This document shows positions 1-11,820 of a stretch of 64,000 nucleotides of DNA, piece by piece. The notes under the pieces are model-generated. The model was not told the origin of the DNA. It made no database searches and saw nothing but the letters and a program-made list of their open reading frames with translations. Each line of letters opens with the position of its first letter. The first letter of the stretch is position 1. Made by a program: the position numbers and the translations under genes. The DNA comes from Rhynochetos jubatus. Its lineage: Eukaryota > Chordata > Aves > Eurypygiformes > Rhynochetidae. The stretch lies in NCBI GenBank assembly GCA_027574665.1, contig CM050649.1, positions 59,548,150 through 59,612,149 on the forward strand, written 5' to 3'.

Positions 1-2239
1 TTAAGCAGTTAGACTTTTCTTGTTCTTTGCCCCATAAGAGACAGATAAGTGACTGTTCCTCCTAAAGCTGTTTTTAGAACCAGCTTGACAGAAGCCATAG
101 CAAACTGTAACCACAGTATCCTCAGTAACCCTTGTATCCAACTGCAGAATCTGTAGGGCTAAAGTCATCACATAGCAGCAAACTGTCAAAGTAATTTGTA
201 TCATCCTCTGCATCTACGTAGATCTGACATGTATTGGTTTATGATTTATGCGTACCTACCACAACCAGCCATAGCACAAGTTTTATTGGATGGTAAGGCT
301 ATGTTTTGCCCTCTTCATCCCATAATAAACCCTCTTCTCCTTTAGTCAGCAGATCCCTTCAGTCTGCAAGGCTTTCTGTGAAGAGATGGTTGGTCCCCGT
401 CTGGGTGGCACACCACAGCAAAAAGCTGCTTGGTCTTTGACAGTCTGAGAAGTCACTGATTTGGGTGGCTCACGTTCCCTCATCATGTTACAGGGTGTCC
501 TCTACCCATCACTGCTCCTTCAGCCCCTGCTGGATCTCTGCGTGCAGTGATTAGTCCTTGGCCATGTAACCTATGAGTAACTGCAAGGTGCTGTGAGTGC
601 TGAAGATCATGTAAAGGCCAGGAATCATCCTTTAAGCATGAAAAGGTTGCTCTTCCTCATATCATTTGTGTAAATGGTTAAATGACATTTTACTTTTGTT
701 TTAGTAAGGGCTGTCTCTTACTCCAGAAGACCAGAAGAATTCCCTTCAACAAAATGATTAGCCTACGAGCTTGGATTGTTACGTGAACAAATATAAGAAG
801 TGATGGATTAGAATTATAAATCAACCAATCAATTATTCCCTTAAAAAATAATACTACCCTTTTCCAAAAGCTTTAGATTAATCTTTATTTGTTTATTAAT
901 TTTGTGGTAGCAGATATAACACCATTGCACTATGCATAATGGAAGCAATTAGACTAGCTACATTGGAACAATGTCTGGTGATTATAAAAGATCTTCATTA
1001 GGGTTTACTGACCAGCATCAGACAGGTAAGGGAAGGACTGAAATAGAAGAACAAGTTCTTTTTCTTTTCTTGAGAGGAAAGATTGACATTCAGTCTTACA
1101 AATACTGCCTACACTGCCTAGAAAACGCTAAATGGATTATAGAATTTAGACTTAACATGATAGAATTGACTTAATCTAGTCCTATCTTGCATGTTCTTTA
1201 CCATGGAAAAACTCTTTCCTTGTGGGATTCCCTGAAATTTTATCATTTATAATCACATAGTTCCACTACAGGATCTCATCATCCTTCTTCATTCGCAAAT
1301 TAAGTCAAAATCTTTAATAATTGTTTTTGTATTTTATGCTGCTTCATAAGAATTAACATGAAACAATTCTTAAAAAAAAAAAAAAATCACTTGCAGAGAA
1401 GAAACTGAAGGAAAGTTAAGATTTAAGAGAGCAAGACAGTCATTAATCAGAACAGATATTTTGCTCTCATTAGCAAAGAGAATCAGGATGGTCATACTTG
1501 CAGTCTTCTATTCATGTTGCTTGGCCAACTTACAATGTGGGCAAGCACCCATGTTAGATTTGTGACCTACCAGTTTCCAAATGCTCATAGTTTGCCTTCC
1601 AGGTGGTACTAGTGAATATATACCAAATAACACATTGTTCCTGTATTGTCTTAATGCTCTATTAAAATTATTTCCATTACAAAGTGGGTATTATCATTAT
1701 GTGGACTCTAAAGACGTATAACATGACATAAAACTATTATAAGTGGTATTAGAGGTTTTATATCCAGCACAGATTATTATTTAATGCTATCTCAGTATGC
1801 TCAGTGGGGTGAAATGGAGGAGCAATAAACAGCAATAGCTCTAGTGACCTATATTTTGTTCTCATGCTGGATTCATTCCAAAGGCCAGTCCCTCATTATG
1901 TTATGAATGATCACTTGCTCTGGAGCATTGAAATTAGCCAGAAACAATGTGAAACATTGCTTTCTTTTCAAAACTGACTGTAGAAATGGATGTGTCTTTT
2001 CCAAGTCAAGCTAGTGGACCAGGAAAGGTGGGAGAAAACATTGATCTTAACCAATTAACTGAGGATTTTCAAGTAATGTGTGATTTTATGGTAAGATTTC
2101 TTAAGGAAAATAGAGAAAGTATATTGGTAGTGATTGTTGGTGGTGCTCAAGAACTAGAGACAGCCATATCACCTAGTGATAGTTACTTTGTTACTTTAGT
2201 ATGCAAACTTTTTCTAAACCAAAAACAGGTGACTAGTTT
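1..2239. other. Unique AT-rich DNA, no gene recognised
   Basis: No repeat family is recognised here and open frames are short. There is an A-run near 1372-1386. The only protein-like frame is at 1984-2228 on the plus strand, described separately. The rest looks like ordinary intergenic or intronic DNA. Confidence 0.6.
1984..2228 (+). other. Weak exon-like open frame (possible decayed acyltransferase exon)
   Basis: A frame starting at ATG 1986 stays open for 81 codons to a donor-like CAG|GTGACT at 2228/2229. It is preceded by an acceptor-like pyrimidine-rich stretch ending CTGTAG at 1983. The peptide contains VVIVGGAQE followed by LETAISPSD. A GGAQE or GGAEE motif after a hydrophobic strand is typical of the DGAT2/MOGAT acyltransferases, but the residues that normally follow it (PG, then NRKGF) are not conserved. 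I see no companion exon nearby. The frame runs on past 2228 into the antisense CR1 tail, which is repeat. It may be a relic exon or a chance match. Confidence 0.15.
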
Positions 2240-3150
2240 CAGTCATAGAATTATAGAACAGTTTGTGTTGCAAGGGACCTTTAACGGTCATCTAGTCCAA
2301 TTCCCCCTGCAACAAACAGGGACATCTTCAGCTAGACCGGCTCTCTTAGAGCCCCATCCAACCTGACCTCCTATGTCTCCAGGGATTGGCCATCTACCAC
2401 CTCTCCGGGCAACCTGTTCCCGTGTTATACCACCTTCATCATAAAAAAATTTCTTCCTTATATCCAACCTAAATCTACCTGCTTTTAGTTTAAAGCCATT
2501 ACCCCTTGTCCTATCACAGCAGGCTCTACGAAAAAGTCTGTCATATCTTTCCTATTAGCCCCTTTTTAGTACTGAAAGACTGCTATAAGGTCTCACTGGA
2601 GCCTTCTCTTCTCCAGGCTGAACAACCACAACTCTCTCAGCCTGTCACCACAGGAGAGGTGTTCCATCACTTTGAAAATTTTTGTGGTCCTTCTCTGGGC
2701 CTGCTCAACAGGTCGATTTCTTCCTTGTGCTAAGGACTCCAGAGCTAGACACAGTACTTCAGATGGGGTCTTACATGAGAGGAGTAGAGGGACAGAATTC
2801 CCTCCCTTTACCTGCTGACCATGCTTTTCTATATGAAGCCCAGGTTACAACTGGCTTTCTGGGCTGCAAGCAGACATTGTCAGGTCATATCTAGCTTTTC
2901 ATCCACCAATACCCCTAGGAGATACTTCCTCCACAGGGCTGCTCTCAATCCCTTCATCCTCCAGACTGCCTCAATACTGGGGGCTGCCTTCACCCAGGTG
3001 CAGGACCTTGGGTTTGACTTTGTTGAACATCACGATATTCACATTGGCCCACTTCTTGAGCTTGTCCAGGTCCCTCTGAATGGCATCCAATCCCTCAGAC
3101 ATGTCAACCACTCTGCTTGGTGTTGTCTGCAAACCCAGTGAAGGTGCACT

Positions 3151-3399
3151 TTACCTCACTATGTCGTTGATGAAGATATTAAACAGTATAGGCCCCAGTA
3201 TGGATCCCTGAGGCACACAACTCATCACTGTTTTCCATCTGGACATTTTGATCACTACCCAGTGGATGTGACCATCCAGCCAATTCCTCATCCACTGAAC
3301 AGTCCACCCATCAAATCCATCTCGCTCCAATTTAGAGAGAAGGATATTGTGGAGGACTGTGTCAAAGAAAGACCTTACAGAACTCCAGGTAGATGACAT
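3151..3399 (-). pseudogene. CR1 ORF2 reverse transcriptase core fragment
   Basis: An open stretch of 82 codons with [13 protein letters not shown], then [12 protein letters not shown] and [19 protein letters not shown]. In CR1 elements these lie between RT motifs A and B. Motif C (the catalytic DD) should follow downstream but is not in an open frame here, and other reading-frame breaks separate this piece from the fragment at 3541-3765. It is a relic inside the minus-strand CR1 and is not expressed as a gene. Confidence 0.85.
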
Positions 3400-3540
3400 C
3401 CATAGCTCTTCCCTTGTCCCCTGAGGTAGTCACTCCATCATAGCTGGCCACTAAGATGATTAGGCAGGACTTGCCCTTAGTGAAGCCACGCTGGCTGTCT
3501 CAAATACCCTCCCTGTCCTTCATGTGCCTTAGCATTGCTT

Positions 3541-3765
3541 CTAGGAGGATCTGGTCCATGATCCTCCTAGGCACAGAGTTGATGCTGACAGGGGCTTCCC
3601 AGGGTCTTTTCTCCCCTGTTTAAAAATAGTTGCAATGTTTCTCTTTTTCCTGTCATCAGGGGCTTCACCTGACTGCCATGACTTTTCAAATATCATGGAG
3701 AGTGTCTTGGCAGCTGCATCAGCCAGTTCCCGCAGGACTCTGGGATACATCTCATCAGATCCCAT
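3541..3765 (-). pseudogene. CR1 ORF2 pre-RT fragment
   Basis: Seventy-four codons opening MGSDEMYPRVLRELADA and continuing with SMIFEKSWQSGEAPDD and NIATIFKQGRKDPG. This is the conserved N-terminal approach to the CR1 reverse transcriptase domain. It lies upstream, in element sense, of the RT core at 3151-3399 but in another frame, so at least one frameshift has occurred between them. Confidence 0.85.
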
Positions 3766-4839
3766 AGACTTTTCTATGTTCAGGTTCCTCAGGTGGTGAC
3801 AAACCTAATTTTCTCTTACAGTGGGAGGGACTTTGTTCCCCCAGTCCCTGTCTTGTTGTCCATCTACTCAAGAGGTGTGGGAAGAGAGGTTGCCAATGAA
3901 GACTGTAGGCTAAAAGTTGTTATGTACCTCAGTTAACAGTTTGCTACTTGTGTTCATCAGGGGGGAGAGGGGGTATAATTTCTTTGACCTATCCCCTTCC
4001 AATCAAGTCCAAGTCTAAATTAGAATAATCAAATCTTATCTATCCTTACTAGCAAAACCATAAAAACATCATCCTGCTACTATAGTGACAAAGTACATCA
4101 ATACAGCAACAGATGATTATTCTCAGGATTACATTCTTCTCTCCCCTCATAAAGTGTTATGACAGACAGACTACAGAGTTGATTTTATTTTCAATAGAGT
4201 ATGTATTTATTTCAGTTTGACCGTTTTCCATTTGTACAACAAAAGGGAATTGTATTAAGCATTTTCTTTAAAATATTTTATTATAAAATATAACTTCTGG
4301 ATTGTATTTAATAACAAACCAGGGATAAGGAAAAAAAACCCCAACAAACAGCTACATAAAACAGAAATTGGAAACTGCTGTGAAACTGTATCTATCTAAT
4401 GCAACAAACCTCCATGCATGCTAGTCACAGAACCGAGTATTTGATTGGCAGATTTGCTCTTTTGTCTCCTTAAAGGTCTGTGAGCACAGCAAGAAGTACT
4501 CTGTGTTTGCTCTGAGGCACAAATCACTGCAAAAATATCTTACTCTGACAAACTGGTTTATCCCATAGAACTTCCTTAGGTGTCTTTTGTAAGTTGTGTT
4601 TGATTGCATTCTAGTTTCTCTTTACATAACAGAATTTCAGGTTATAATATAAGAGAAACCTAGATTTGCTATTAATCTAGCGCATTGTTGATCTGTGGTA
4701 ACTAAGTTACTCCTCGAGAAAGAAGTATGGAAAACCAAGGTTATACAAAACCCCACAAGACACCACAATAACAGTGTTTGTAATGCTTAATTTGTTGTCT
4801 ATTGCATATGCAATATATACATATGAAAGTGTATGTTAT

Positions 4840-4880
4840 TTCTATATATAAATAGATTTTTATGTATATATATATATAAA
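4840..4880. repeat. TA-rich simple repeat
   Basis: Alternating TATATA blocks around 4840-4852 and 4865-4878, followed by an A-run. A simple low-complexity tract. Confidence 0.8.
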
Positions 4881-5872
4881 AAAAATAAGCTATGTATCCA
4901 GTGTTATGTATCTAATGGTTTATAGCAGATATTACTTAGAAAGTGTGGTCTATGGAGTCGTACCTGGCATACACCATATATTCTGCACCTTCCACCCTCT
5001 AAATTGCATGGTTGTTATGTCAACAGAGACTTTTCCTTGTGTATTACATTAGAAGAACATTCCTGATGGCTCTGGACAGAGTATCTTACCTAAACTACAT
5101 ATTTTAGAGCATTTAAGGTCTATTTTAAAGTTTCTTGGTTTATTTTTACATTCATTAATAAAATTCATTTTAGAAGCCTGCTTGTTACTGTATAGCAAAG
5201 TCTTAGAGGGAAACTGCCTGTGTTCAGCAAACCTGAATGGTGCTAGCTGGTTGACAAAGGTACTGTGCAACATGTACTTTACTTTTAGAAAACTGCAAAT
5301 GACTATGAATAGATGTTACTAAGCTACTTTCAGATTTATTTATTTCCTGTGTTGTGATGGATGCTGTCTTCTGCATTAGTACACAGATCCTCAGATGTGT
5401 ACAGTCATAATCCAGGACACAAAATGGAAGTTACAGAAATGCTACACTAGTTGGGCAATGAATCGACACCATACAGCTGTTTCTGTGTTCCTTTTTCTAA
5501 CACTAATAGGGTGAGGTTCAGATCCTGAGTTTGAGTTTAACTCCCCTTCTCATGATAACAATCACATCTCTGGCTGACCATTTTCTGAATCCACATACAT
5601 TCCTGTCCCTATTTTCTCTTCCATTTAGAGTCGTATATTACTGTTTGGTTTTGAGACAAAGCAGATAAGAACACGGCATCATTGCTTTATGGTTTAAGGA
5701 GCTACAGGCTCTAAATATTTAGGAATGAAAGAAATCCCCTACCTTTATTCAGTTATGGGAGATGTTGCACTTTCAGTTATCCTAACAATTGATTATTGGA
5801 ATAAATCTCTTTGTGCTGATGAAAAAATCTATTCTTAACCAAAGAAAGAAATGATCGAAACTTATTCCTTCT

Positions 5873-5873
<1 letters not shown>

Positions 5874-5903
<30 letters not shown>
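5874..5903 (+). repeat. Poly(A) tract, 30 bases
   Basis: Thirty uninterrupted A residues. The upstream bases do not look like a processed transcript and no matching flanking duplication is evident, so I treat it as a mononucleotide repeat and not as a pseudogene tail. Confidence 0.9.
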
Positions 5904-5908
<5 letters not shown>

Positions 5909-6902
5909 CACTGTTTCTTAATTTTTATTTTAACTTTATTAGAGAGGTAACTATCTTCTATCACCTAATAATTGTTGTCATCCTGGAGGAGAGATTATAT
6001 AATTTCTCTATGGATACCTCAATGGTTTTTCCTTGATTTGTCTTGGACATAATACAGACTTCTCCCGAGTGCCCTTACAGTTATTATATTTGCTGGTTAA
6101 AGAATGCTGTACTGGAGCAGATTTACTGTACACCCAGTTCAGCATCTTTGCTACAGAAAAGCTGTTTATATTGACCATAACAAAAGTGAATCATGGATGG
6201 TGAAATCTTATCCCTTGTGGGTGATATTGAGGTCACCTGTTTCCATGAAGATCTCTTTTCAGTTCCCAGTAAATATAGGATTAGGATTTCAGACATAAGA
6301 TTTTATCTACTTTCAGTATTTTTTTTAATGATACATTTATAATTAAGCTGTAACTACACATCTTTTTTTGGCTCCAACTACTCCATGAAAGAAGCTGCAG
6401 GCCATCACTTGGTTAATCGTCCCTGACAGTGAAAGGCCAAGGATTATCATTGCCTCAGATTTGTCAGCTGACACACTCACTTGATTGCTCCCTAGTCTAC
6501 TTCAGGAAAAATAGGCCAGTTTAGTTAAAAATATTTAGATAGGGACACTGCCACATTATTCATTTCAATTGAAAGCTTATGGCGCAGGTCAACTGGCTGA
6601 ATGAAAGGGTCATAACCTCCAGAACATGGGACATGACAAGATGATGGGGACTGGGACCAATACATCTCCAGTGGCACACCCAATCCTAAGGATGTTAGAT
6701 GTCTGTGTGGTTAGTTCTATTGAGATTTTTTGTTATGTGCCTTGACAAGAGATTTTATTTGGAATCTATGATGAAAGGAGACCTATGGGCTCTCCCTCCC
6801 TCTAGTTACTGGACTTACTGATTTCCGTGCTTATATTACAGAATTTGAAATGGAAAAATCACAGAAGTACTCCATATTCACCCAATACTTCTCATGATAG
6901 GG

Positions 6903-7904
6903 TGTTGTAGTTTAGGTCCAGCTGGCAACAAAAGACCACATGGCCACTCACTCAGTGCTCACCTGTGGAACAGGGAGAAGAAAATATAAGGAAACTCTTG
7001 TGAGTCAAGACAAGAACAAGGACGGATCACTCACCAGCTATAGTGATGGGTAAAACAGACTTGACTTGCGGAACAAAAATCAATTTATTAGTTACCAGTC
7101 TTATTAGATTATGGTAATGAAACACAACATGAAACAGATCTTAAAAACCTTCCCCCCACCCTTCTTGAATTCCCTGGGTCAACTTTGCTCCAAATTTATC
7201 TACCTTATCTCACTCAGTGCCAAGGGAGGTCAGGGGATGGGGATTTCCCAGTCCATCACACACTGTATCTGCTGCTTCTTTCTCCTCAGGGGAGGAGGAC
7301 ACCTCACACTCTTCCCCTGCTGCAGCGAGGGCTCCCTCCCATGGGAGACAGTCCTCCACAAACTTCCCTGGCATTACCCCTTCCTATAAGCTTCAGTTTT
7401 CTTCATGAGCTGCTCTGGGGTGGGTTACTTCCATGGGGTACAGTCTTTCAAGAGCAACCTGCTCCAGTGTGGACTTCCCACAGGGTCACAGCCTCCTTCC
7501 AGCATGCCTCTGCTCCCGTGTGGGGTCCTCCCTGGGCTGCCTATGGGTCTCTGCTCCCCCATGACCCTCACATGGCTGCAGGGGCACAGCCTATCCTCTC
7601 ACCACATCCTCTGCTCCCACCCACTTCCTCCCCACCTTTCCATACTGACCTGGGTGGCTACCTGACCATCTGTCACACATCCTACCTTTCTCTTCTACTT
7701 CCCTCTTCCCTCTGCTCCACAGCTGCTTCTCTTTTTGTGTTTTGGCCTCTTAAATATGTCAATCACAGAGGTGCTGACTGGCTCAGCCATGGCCAGAGGC
7801 AGGTCTGACTTGGAGCTTGGGGAACTTCTAGGAGCTTCTCATAGGAGCCATCCTTGTGGTCCTCCCTCTGCTGCCAAAACCCACCACCACACAAACCCAA
7901 CACA
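6903..7904 (-). mobile_element. Solo LTR, avian ERV family A (minus strand)
   Basis: Read on the minus strand this is a TG...CA unit of 1002 bp. It begins TGTGTTGGGTTTGTGTGG and ends CTAAACTACAACA. It matches the plus-strand LTR at 35769-36806 throughout: the GACATATTTAAGA core, the GCCATG...GGGGAGCAGAGACCC block, CACTGGAGCAGG, and ACTGTCTCCCATGGGAGGG. It has a TATA-like CATATTTAAG and an AATAAA at 7084-7089 (minus). Flanking pentamers TAGGG (left) and CAGGG (right) differ at one base and fit a decayed 5-bp target-site duplication. No internal retroviral sequence adjoins it, so it is a solo LTR. Confidence 0.88.
7084..7089 (-). promoter_or_regulatory. Polyadenylation signal AATAAA in LTR family A
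   Basis: AATAAA on the minus strand in the 3' third of the LTR, where an R/U5 polyadenylation signal is expected. The other copy (35769-36806) has a degenerate version near 36630. Confidence 0.55.
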
Positions 7905-8872
7905 CAGGGAAGAAAAGTTCTGATTTTCCAGGTGATGAAGTAACAGTACCACTGCCATTTTTTCAGCAATTTTTTTCTGCCTGGTGAATCAGTGCAAATA
8001 CATTAGTAGTCTGCAGCAGCAGGACCAGAATGTTCTTCAGCTGGGTAACCATGCCCATTTCATCACAGTTCTCTCTTTTAGTTGCTCAGCTGGTAGCAGA
8101 GCATTAACAGCAATTTACACTTCATCTCATCACTGATCGATCCCATTCACCCGCTTAACACCTCTGTCACAGAACAATGGAGGTATTCTCTAAAATATTG
8201 TTCTTGGCTCGATAGGATCGATTAAATATAAATGCCTGTTACTGTTCTGTGTTTCAATGTGTCTGGCTAGCTGCTAGCTCTCAAGCTGCCTGAAATGTTA
8301 TAGTGCAGCATCATCATTTTTTTCTTTTTACCTCAAAGTGAATAATTTGGAAACCAAAAGAAGAAACAAATTTTATTTTGTATTACTAGTAATTGCTGTT
8401 AGATGACACATTTTCATAATGACATTATTTTGTATTCTGGGGATTTATGGTGGTATTATTCAAATACACTTTGATTTTAAACTAACAGAGTTTTGACAGA
8501 GGTTTTCTTTTCTTCTCGCCTGTCAGAAGTCAGCCAGCCTGAACAGCAGCCACTTTGCTTCCCATTTTTCTGTAGGCTGGTTGTGAGTTACATATATAGG
8601 TTTTCATCCTGGAAAAATGAATGTAAAATTATCCATTTGTTTCTCAGGGTCTTATGAAATTTAAATGACAATGTGTTAGCTACAATTTTAAAGGCACTGC
8701 TCAGTGTCAGAAACATTTATTTCAATGACCGTATGGCATCATGTTGCGGAGAGTATGCCTTAAGTAGCCTTGGAGTATTGCTCTAAATAATAGTTCATGT
8801 GAGAGTGAGCTGAGTCTCCACCTTTACATCTGGACTTTTAAGCATTTTAAAGTTAGAGGAAACCATACTTAC

Positions 8873-8959
8873 CGTTACCATGCCTGGCTGCCAGTATGGA
8901 AAGCAGCACATCAGGTTGTGTCACCCCTTCATATTTCAGTGCTTGTAGACAGCCAGGAA
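8873..8959 (-). other. Candidate 87-nt coding exon (unidentified gene)
   Basis: On the minus strand this segment follows a pyrimidine-rich acceptor (CTGTCTTTTTTACAG) and precedes a full-consensus donor ACG|GTAAGTATGG. One frame is open through all 87 nt. Two bases complete an incoming codon, 28 codons follow (PGCLQALKYEGVTQPD, then VLLSILAARHGN), and one base is left over, so both flanking introns would be phase 1. I do not recognise the protein. The segment is outside all repeats and next to DNA that looks conserved. Signals like these occur by chance a few times in 64 kb on two strands, so this is a candidate and not a proven exon. Confidence 0.4.
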
Positions 8960-10349
8960 CTGTAAAAAAGACAGTGCAGAAGTCAAATGCCAGTTTTTTA
9001 AGGAAGTTTCAGCTGAACAGAAACAATTCTAGGGAAGGCACCTTCTGAGTAGCTGGATTACATCTGCCTTTTTGGATCTTGACATAGCATGTAGGAATGG
9101 TAAAGTTTGCCTAAGTCTCGGATTTAGGGTTTTCTGTGTCTGACAACTTCCCAGCAAAAGTGCACAAAATCTTTGTTCAAGTCCTCCTATCCCTGTAATA
9201 GCAAAAAATCTTCCGGCATATATACGTTCACCAATGAAAGCACCCAGTTATTTTCAATGTTTTTTGAATAGTGTGTTCTGGAAGTAGCTGCATTCAGATA
9301 GCTAATGGGATTGAGAGGCAAGAGGCTCGTTGTCTGTTCTCATCCACTCAGCTCCCTCTGTAGGAGCACAGGGATAGCATAGTTGTGAGAACATCACTGC
9401 CAGACAGTGCTTGGAACAAAGCAGTTAGAAACTATGCAGCTGATTTTTATATTCAGTAGCTGCTGTGTTCAGATGTAGGACATTAGAGTTCCATTCCTTA
9501 CCAATGTGGGAAGCAAATTGATGAGCCGAGGTGAAGGAGAAACTCTGACTTGTGTTTCCCCAAACACAGGACCTGGTTGGAGTAGTCTCTGCCTTCTCTT
9601 CCCACACTCACTGCACACTGCACAGAAGGTGTTTCTAATGTTTGCTATCATCACTGTTATTCATCTCACATTTATTGTAAAAAACATTTGAGAGCAAAGA
9701 AAGACCTCCTCTGTCTTTTGAAGCTCTGCTTTGGTCTACCTAACCTGCCAATTGAAGCTGAGACTCAGGATAGTTACACAGTAGCACTGACAGTCTCCTT
9801 ATAGCTGAGCTTCTTTCATTGAACAAGTGCTCCCATTCTTTTACCTTTAATCAGTTTGTAGACTATCTTGTCTCAACTCTCTAGCTAGGGTTGCTGGTAT
9901 GATTATAACAGACATTAACTAACTGGTCTGTAACGTTCATGATCCATGAAACCTGTATTTGGTGGCTTTCTACAGGGAACACCTATGACATAATAATGCA
10001 GATGAGACTTTAACAGGTAATAAATCATATATGAGATAATTTTATATTTTCTTGAATACCAACTCTTTCTAGAGTATTTGTGTAACACCAAATTGTTTTG
10101 AAAGTGTTTCATCTAAGGAAAAACGTGTTTTTCATGCATTTTGATACTTTTACTGCTTTTTGTTCAGAAGACCATTTTGCAGGGACAGAAAACCCCAAAA
10201 CCTCATGTAGCTGCTGCATATTAGAGAAACAATTGTTACATGAGAGTATGGAAAGTTATTCCAAAGCCTAATGCTTTGTCTAAGTAAAAACTTATGTTAC
10301 TTTTAATTTTTTTTTGACCTTTTGCTTTGAAGTGAGTTTTCTTTTTTTT

Positions 10350-10396
10350 GTTTGTTGGTTTGGTTTGGTTTGGTTAGTTGGCTTGGTTTGGTTTTC
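10350..10396 (+). repeat. TTGGT pentamer-type simple repeat
   Basis: Imperfect tandem TTGGT/TTTGG units. Low-complexity tract. Confidence 0.8.
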
Positions 10397-10663
10397 CCTG
10401 TTTAATCACTGAGAGTTGCTCTGGTATTATTCATTCTAAGACATTTATTTGTTACAGAAAATATTAATGCAATATTTTTGATGTTAAAAATGCGTACTTG
10501 AGTCTTCCTCATTAATGACTGTAGCTAGAACCACATAGATAAGGTTTAATTGTTAAAATATAAGTTACCTTATTTCTTTGATCACTACTGGGAATTATTT
10601 ATGGCACTGAGGTCTTCCAGCTTGGCAGCCCAATAAACTTGTTAATCAATTAGTATTGTACAT

Positions 10664-10696
10664 ATACACACAGACACAGACACACACACACACACA
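10664..10696. repeat. (CA)n microsatellite next to a CR1 tail
   Basis: ACACACAGACACAG, then a pure CA run, directly abutting the 3' end of the antisense CR1. The antisense CR1 tail unit is CACAGAAT-like, so the microsatellite may have grown from it. Confidence 0.85.
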
Positions 10697-11820
10697 GAGT
10701 GCTAGGGGTTAGAAGGGACCTCTAGAGATCATCTAGTCCAGCCTCCCTGCCAGAGCAGGATCACCTAGAGCAGATCACACAGGAACAAGTCCAGGCGGCT
10801 TCTGAAAGTCTCCAGGGAAGGAGACTCCCCCACCTCTCTGGGCAGCCTGTCCCAGTGCTCTGTCACCCTCACAGGGAAGAATTGCTTCCTCATGTCCAGG
10901 TTGAACCTTCTGTTTTCCAGTTTATGGCCATTGCCCCTAGTCCTGTCACTGGACATCACTGAGAAGAGCCTGGCCCCATCCTCCTGACACCCACCCTTTA
11001 GATATTGATAAGCACTGATAAGATCCCCCCTCAGCCTCCTCTTCTCCAAGCTAAACAGATCCAGCTCTCTCAGCCTTTCCTCATATGGAAGGTGCTCCAG
11101 GCCCTTAATCACCTTAGTGACCCTGCACTGGACCCTCTCCAGTAGTTCCTTGTCCTTCTGGAACTGAGGAGCCCAAAAGTGGACACAGGACTCCAGGTGA
11201 GGCTTCACCAGCACAGAGTAGAGGAGGAGGATAACTTCCCTCGACCTCCTGGCCACGCTCCTCTTAATGCATCCCAGGATGCCATTGGCCTTCTTGGCCA
11301 TGAGGGCACACTGTTGGCTCATGGTTATCCTGTTGTCCACTAGAAATCCAAGGTCTTTTACCCCAGAGATGCCCTCCAAGAGAACAGCCCCCAACCTGTA
11401 CTGATTGATACATGGGGTTGTTCTTCCCCAGATGCAGTACTTTACACTTTCCGTTATTGAATTTCATTAGATTTCTTCCTGCCCAACTCTCCAGCCTGTC
11501 CAGATCATGCTGGATGGCAGCACAGCCTTCTGGCATGGTAGCCACTCCTTGCAGTTTTGTGTTGCTGAGAGTTTGTTTTGCTGAGTTTTGTTCTGTTGTA
11601 CTTGCTGAGAGTACATTCTGTCCCTTTGGCCAAGTCATTGATAAACACATTGAATGGGGCTGGACCCAGCACTAATCCCAGGGGGATTCCACTGGCCACA
11701 GGCTTTCAACTAGACTCTGCCCCATTGACCATAACTCTCTGAGCTCTTTGCTCCAGTCAGTTCCCAATCCACCAATTCACCTCACCGCGCAATGGTCCAG
11801 TCCGCATTTATACATATTCC
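10697..11820 (-). mobile_element. CR1 LINE 3' part, RT to 3' end
   Basis: The reverse complement of a CR1 3' region, starting at the GGACCTCTAGAGATCATCTA tail block. It contains a 209-codon intact stretch of the ORF2 C-terminal domain (10765-11394) and, further 5' in element sense, RT core remnants at 11505-11699 ([23 protein letters not shown]). The region around 11560-11620 is disturbed by extra TTGCTGAG-like units, which destroys the motif C area. The 3' part is well preserved, so the insertion is younger than most others here. It is followed at 11985-12915 by CR1 sequence in the opposite orientation. Confidence 0.93.
10765..11394 (-). pseudogene. CR1 ORF2 C-terminal domain, 209 open codons
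   Basis: The longest uninterrupted LINE frame in the window. It carries the CR1 post-RT landmarks in order: [95 protein letters not shown] and [14 protein letters not shown]. It then ends with [20 protein letters not shown] and DLFLCDLL at the natural stop. The start is only where the frame opens; the full protein would need the endonuclease and RT domains, which are broken or displaced here. Part of a dead copy. Confidence 0.9.

Larger units (their letters stand above)
2240..3985 (-). mobile_element. CR1 LINE, 5'-truncated, ORF2 RT to 3' end
   Basis: The plus strand reads as the reverse complement of a CR1: the tail block with CATAGAATTATAGAAC at 2245, then the usual GGACCTTTAACGGTCATCTA block. 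Further in, reverse-strand frames match CR1 ORF2. Around 3541-3765 is the pre-RT segment with PRVLRELADAAAK and IFEKSWQSGEAPDD. Around 3151-3399 is the RT core with [18 protein letters not shown]. The frames are broken by several stops and frameshifts, so the copy is dead. The left edge is clear at the 3' tail; the right edge (5' truncation) is approximate because the match fades after about 3960. Confidence 0.93.
3986..6902. other. Unique AT-rich DNA
   Basis: No gene or dispersed repeat is recognised. It holds a TA-rich stretch at about 4840-4880 and an A30 tract at 5874-5903. The short open frames at 4421-4609 and 5049-5273 (minus) have no recognisable motif and no convincing splice context. 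Confidence 0.6.
7905..10660. other. Unique DNA with a candidate conserved segment and exon-like piece
   Basis: No dispersed repeat is recognised. About 8000-8750 has the balanced, motif-rich look of conserved non-coding DNA, for example GATCGAT at 8136-8142, ACAATGG at 8174-8180 and ATCGATTAAATATAAATG near 8220. The exon-like segment 8873-8959 is listed separately. A TTGGT-type simple repeat lies at 10350-10396. The remainder is plain AT-rich DNA. Confidence 0.5.

Noticed and set aside
5874-5903. A30 tract as the tail of a processed pseudogene
   Set aside because: No mRNA-like sequence or target duplication flanks it.
7185-7808. Plus-strand 207-codon open frame
   Set aside because: It lies antisense inside the family A LTR (6903-7904). 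The Pro/Ser-rich translation reflects GC-rich LTR sequence and has no domain.
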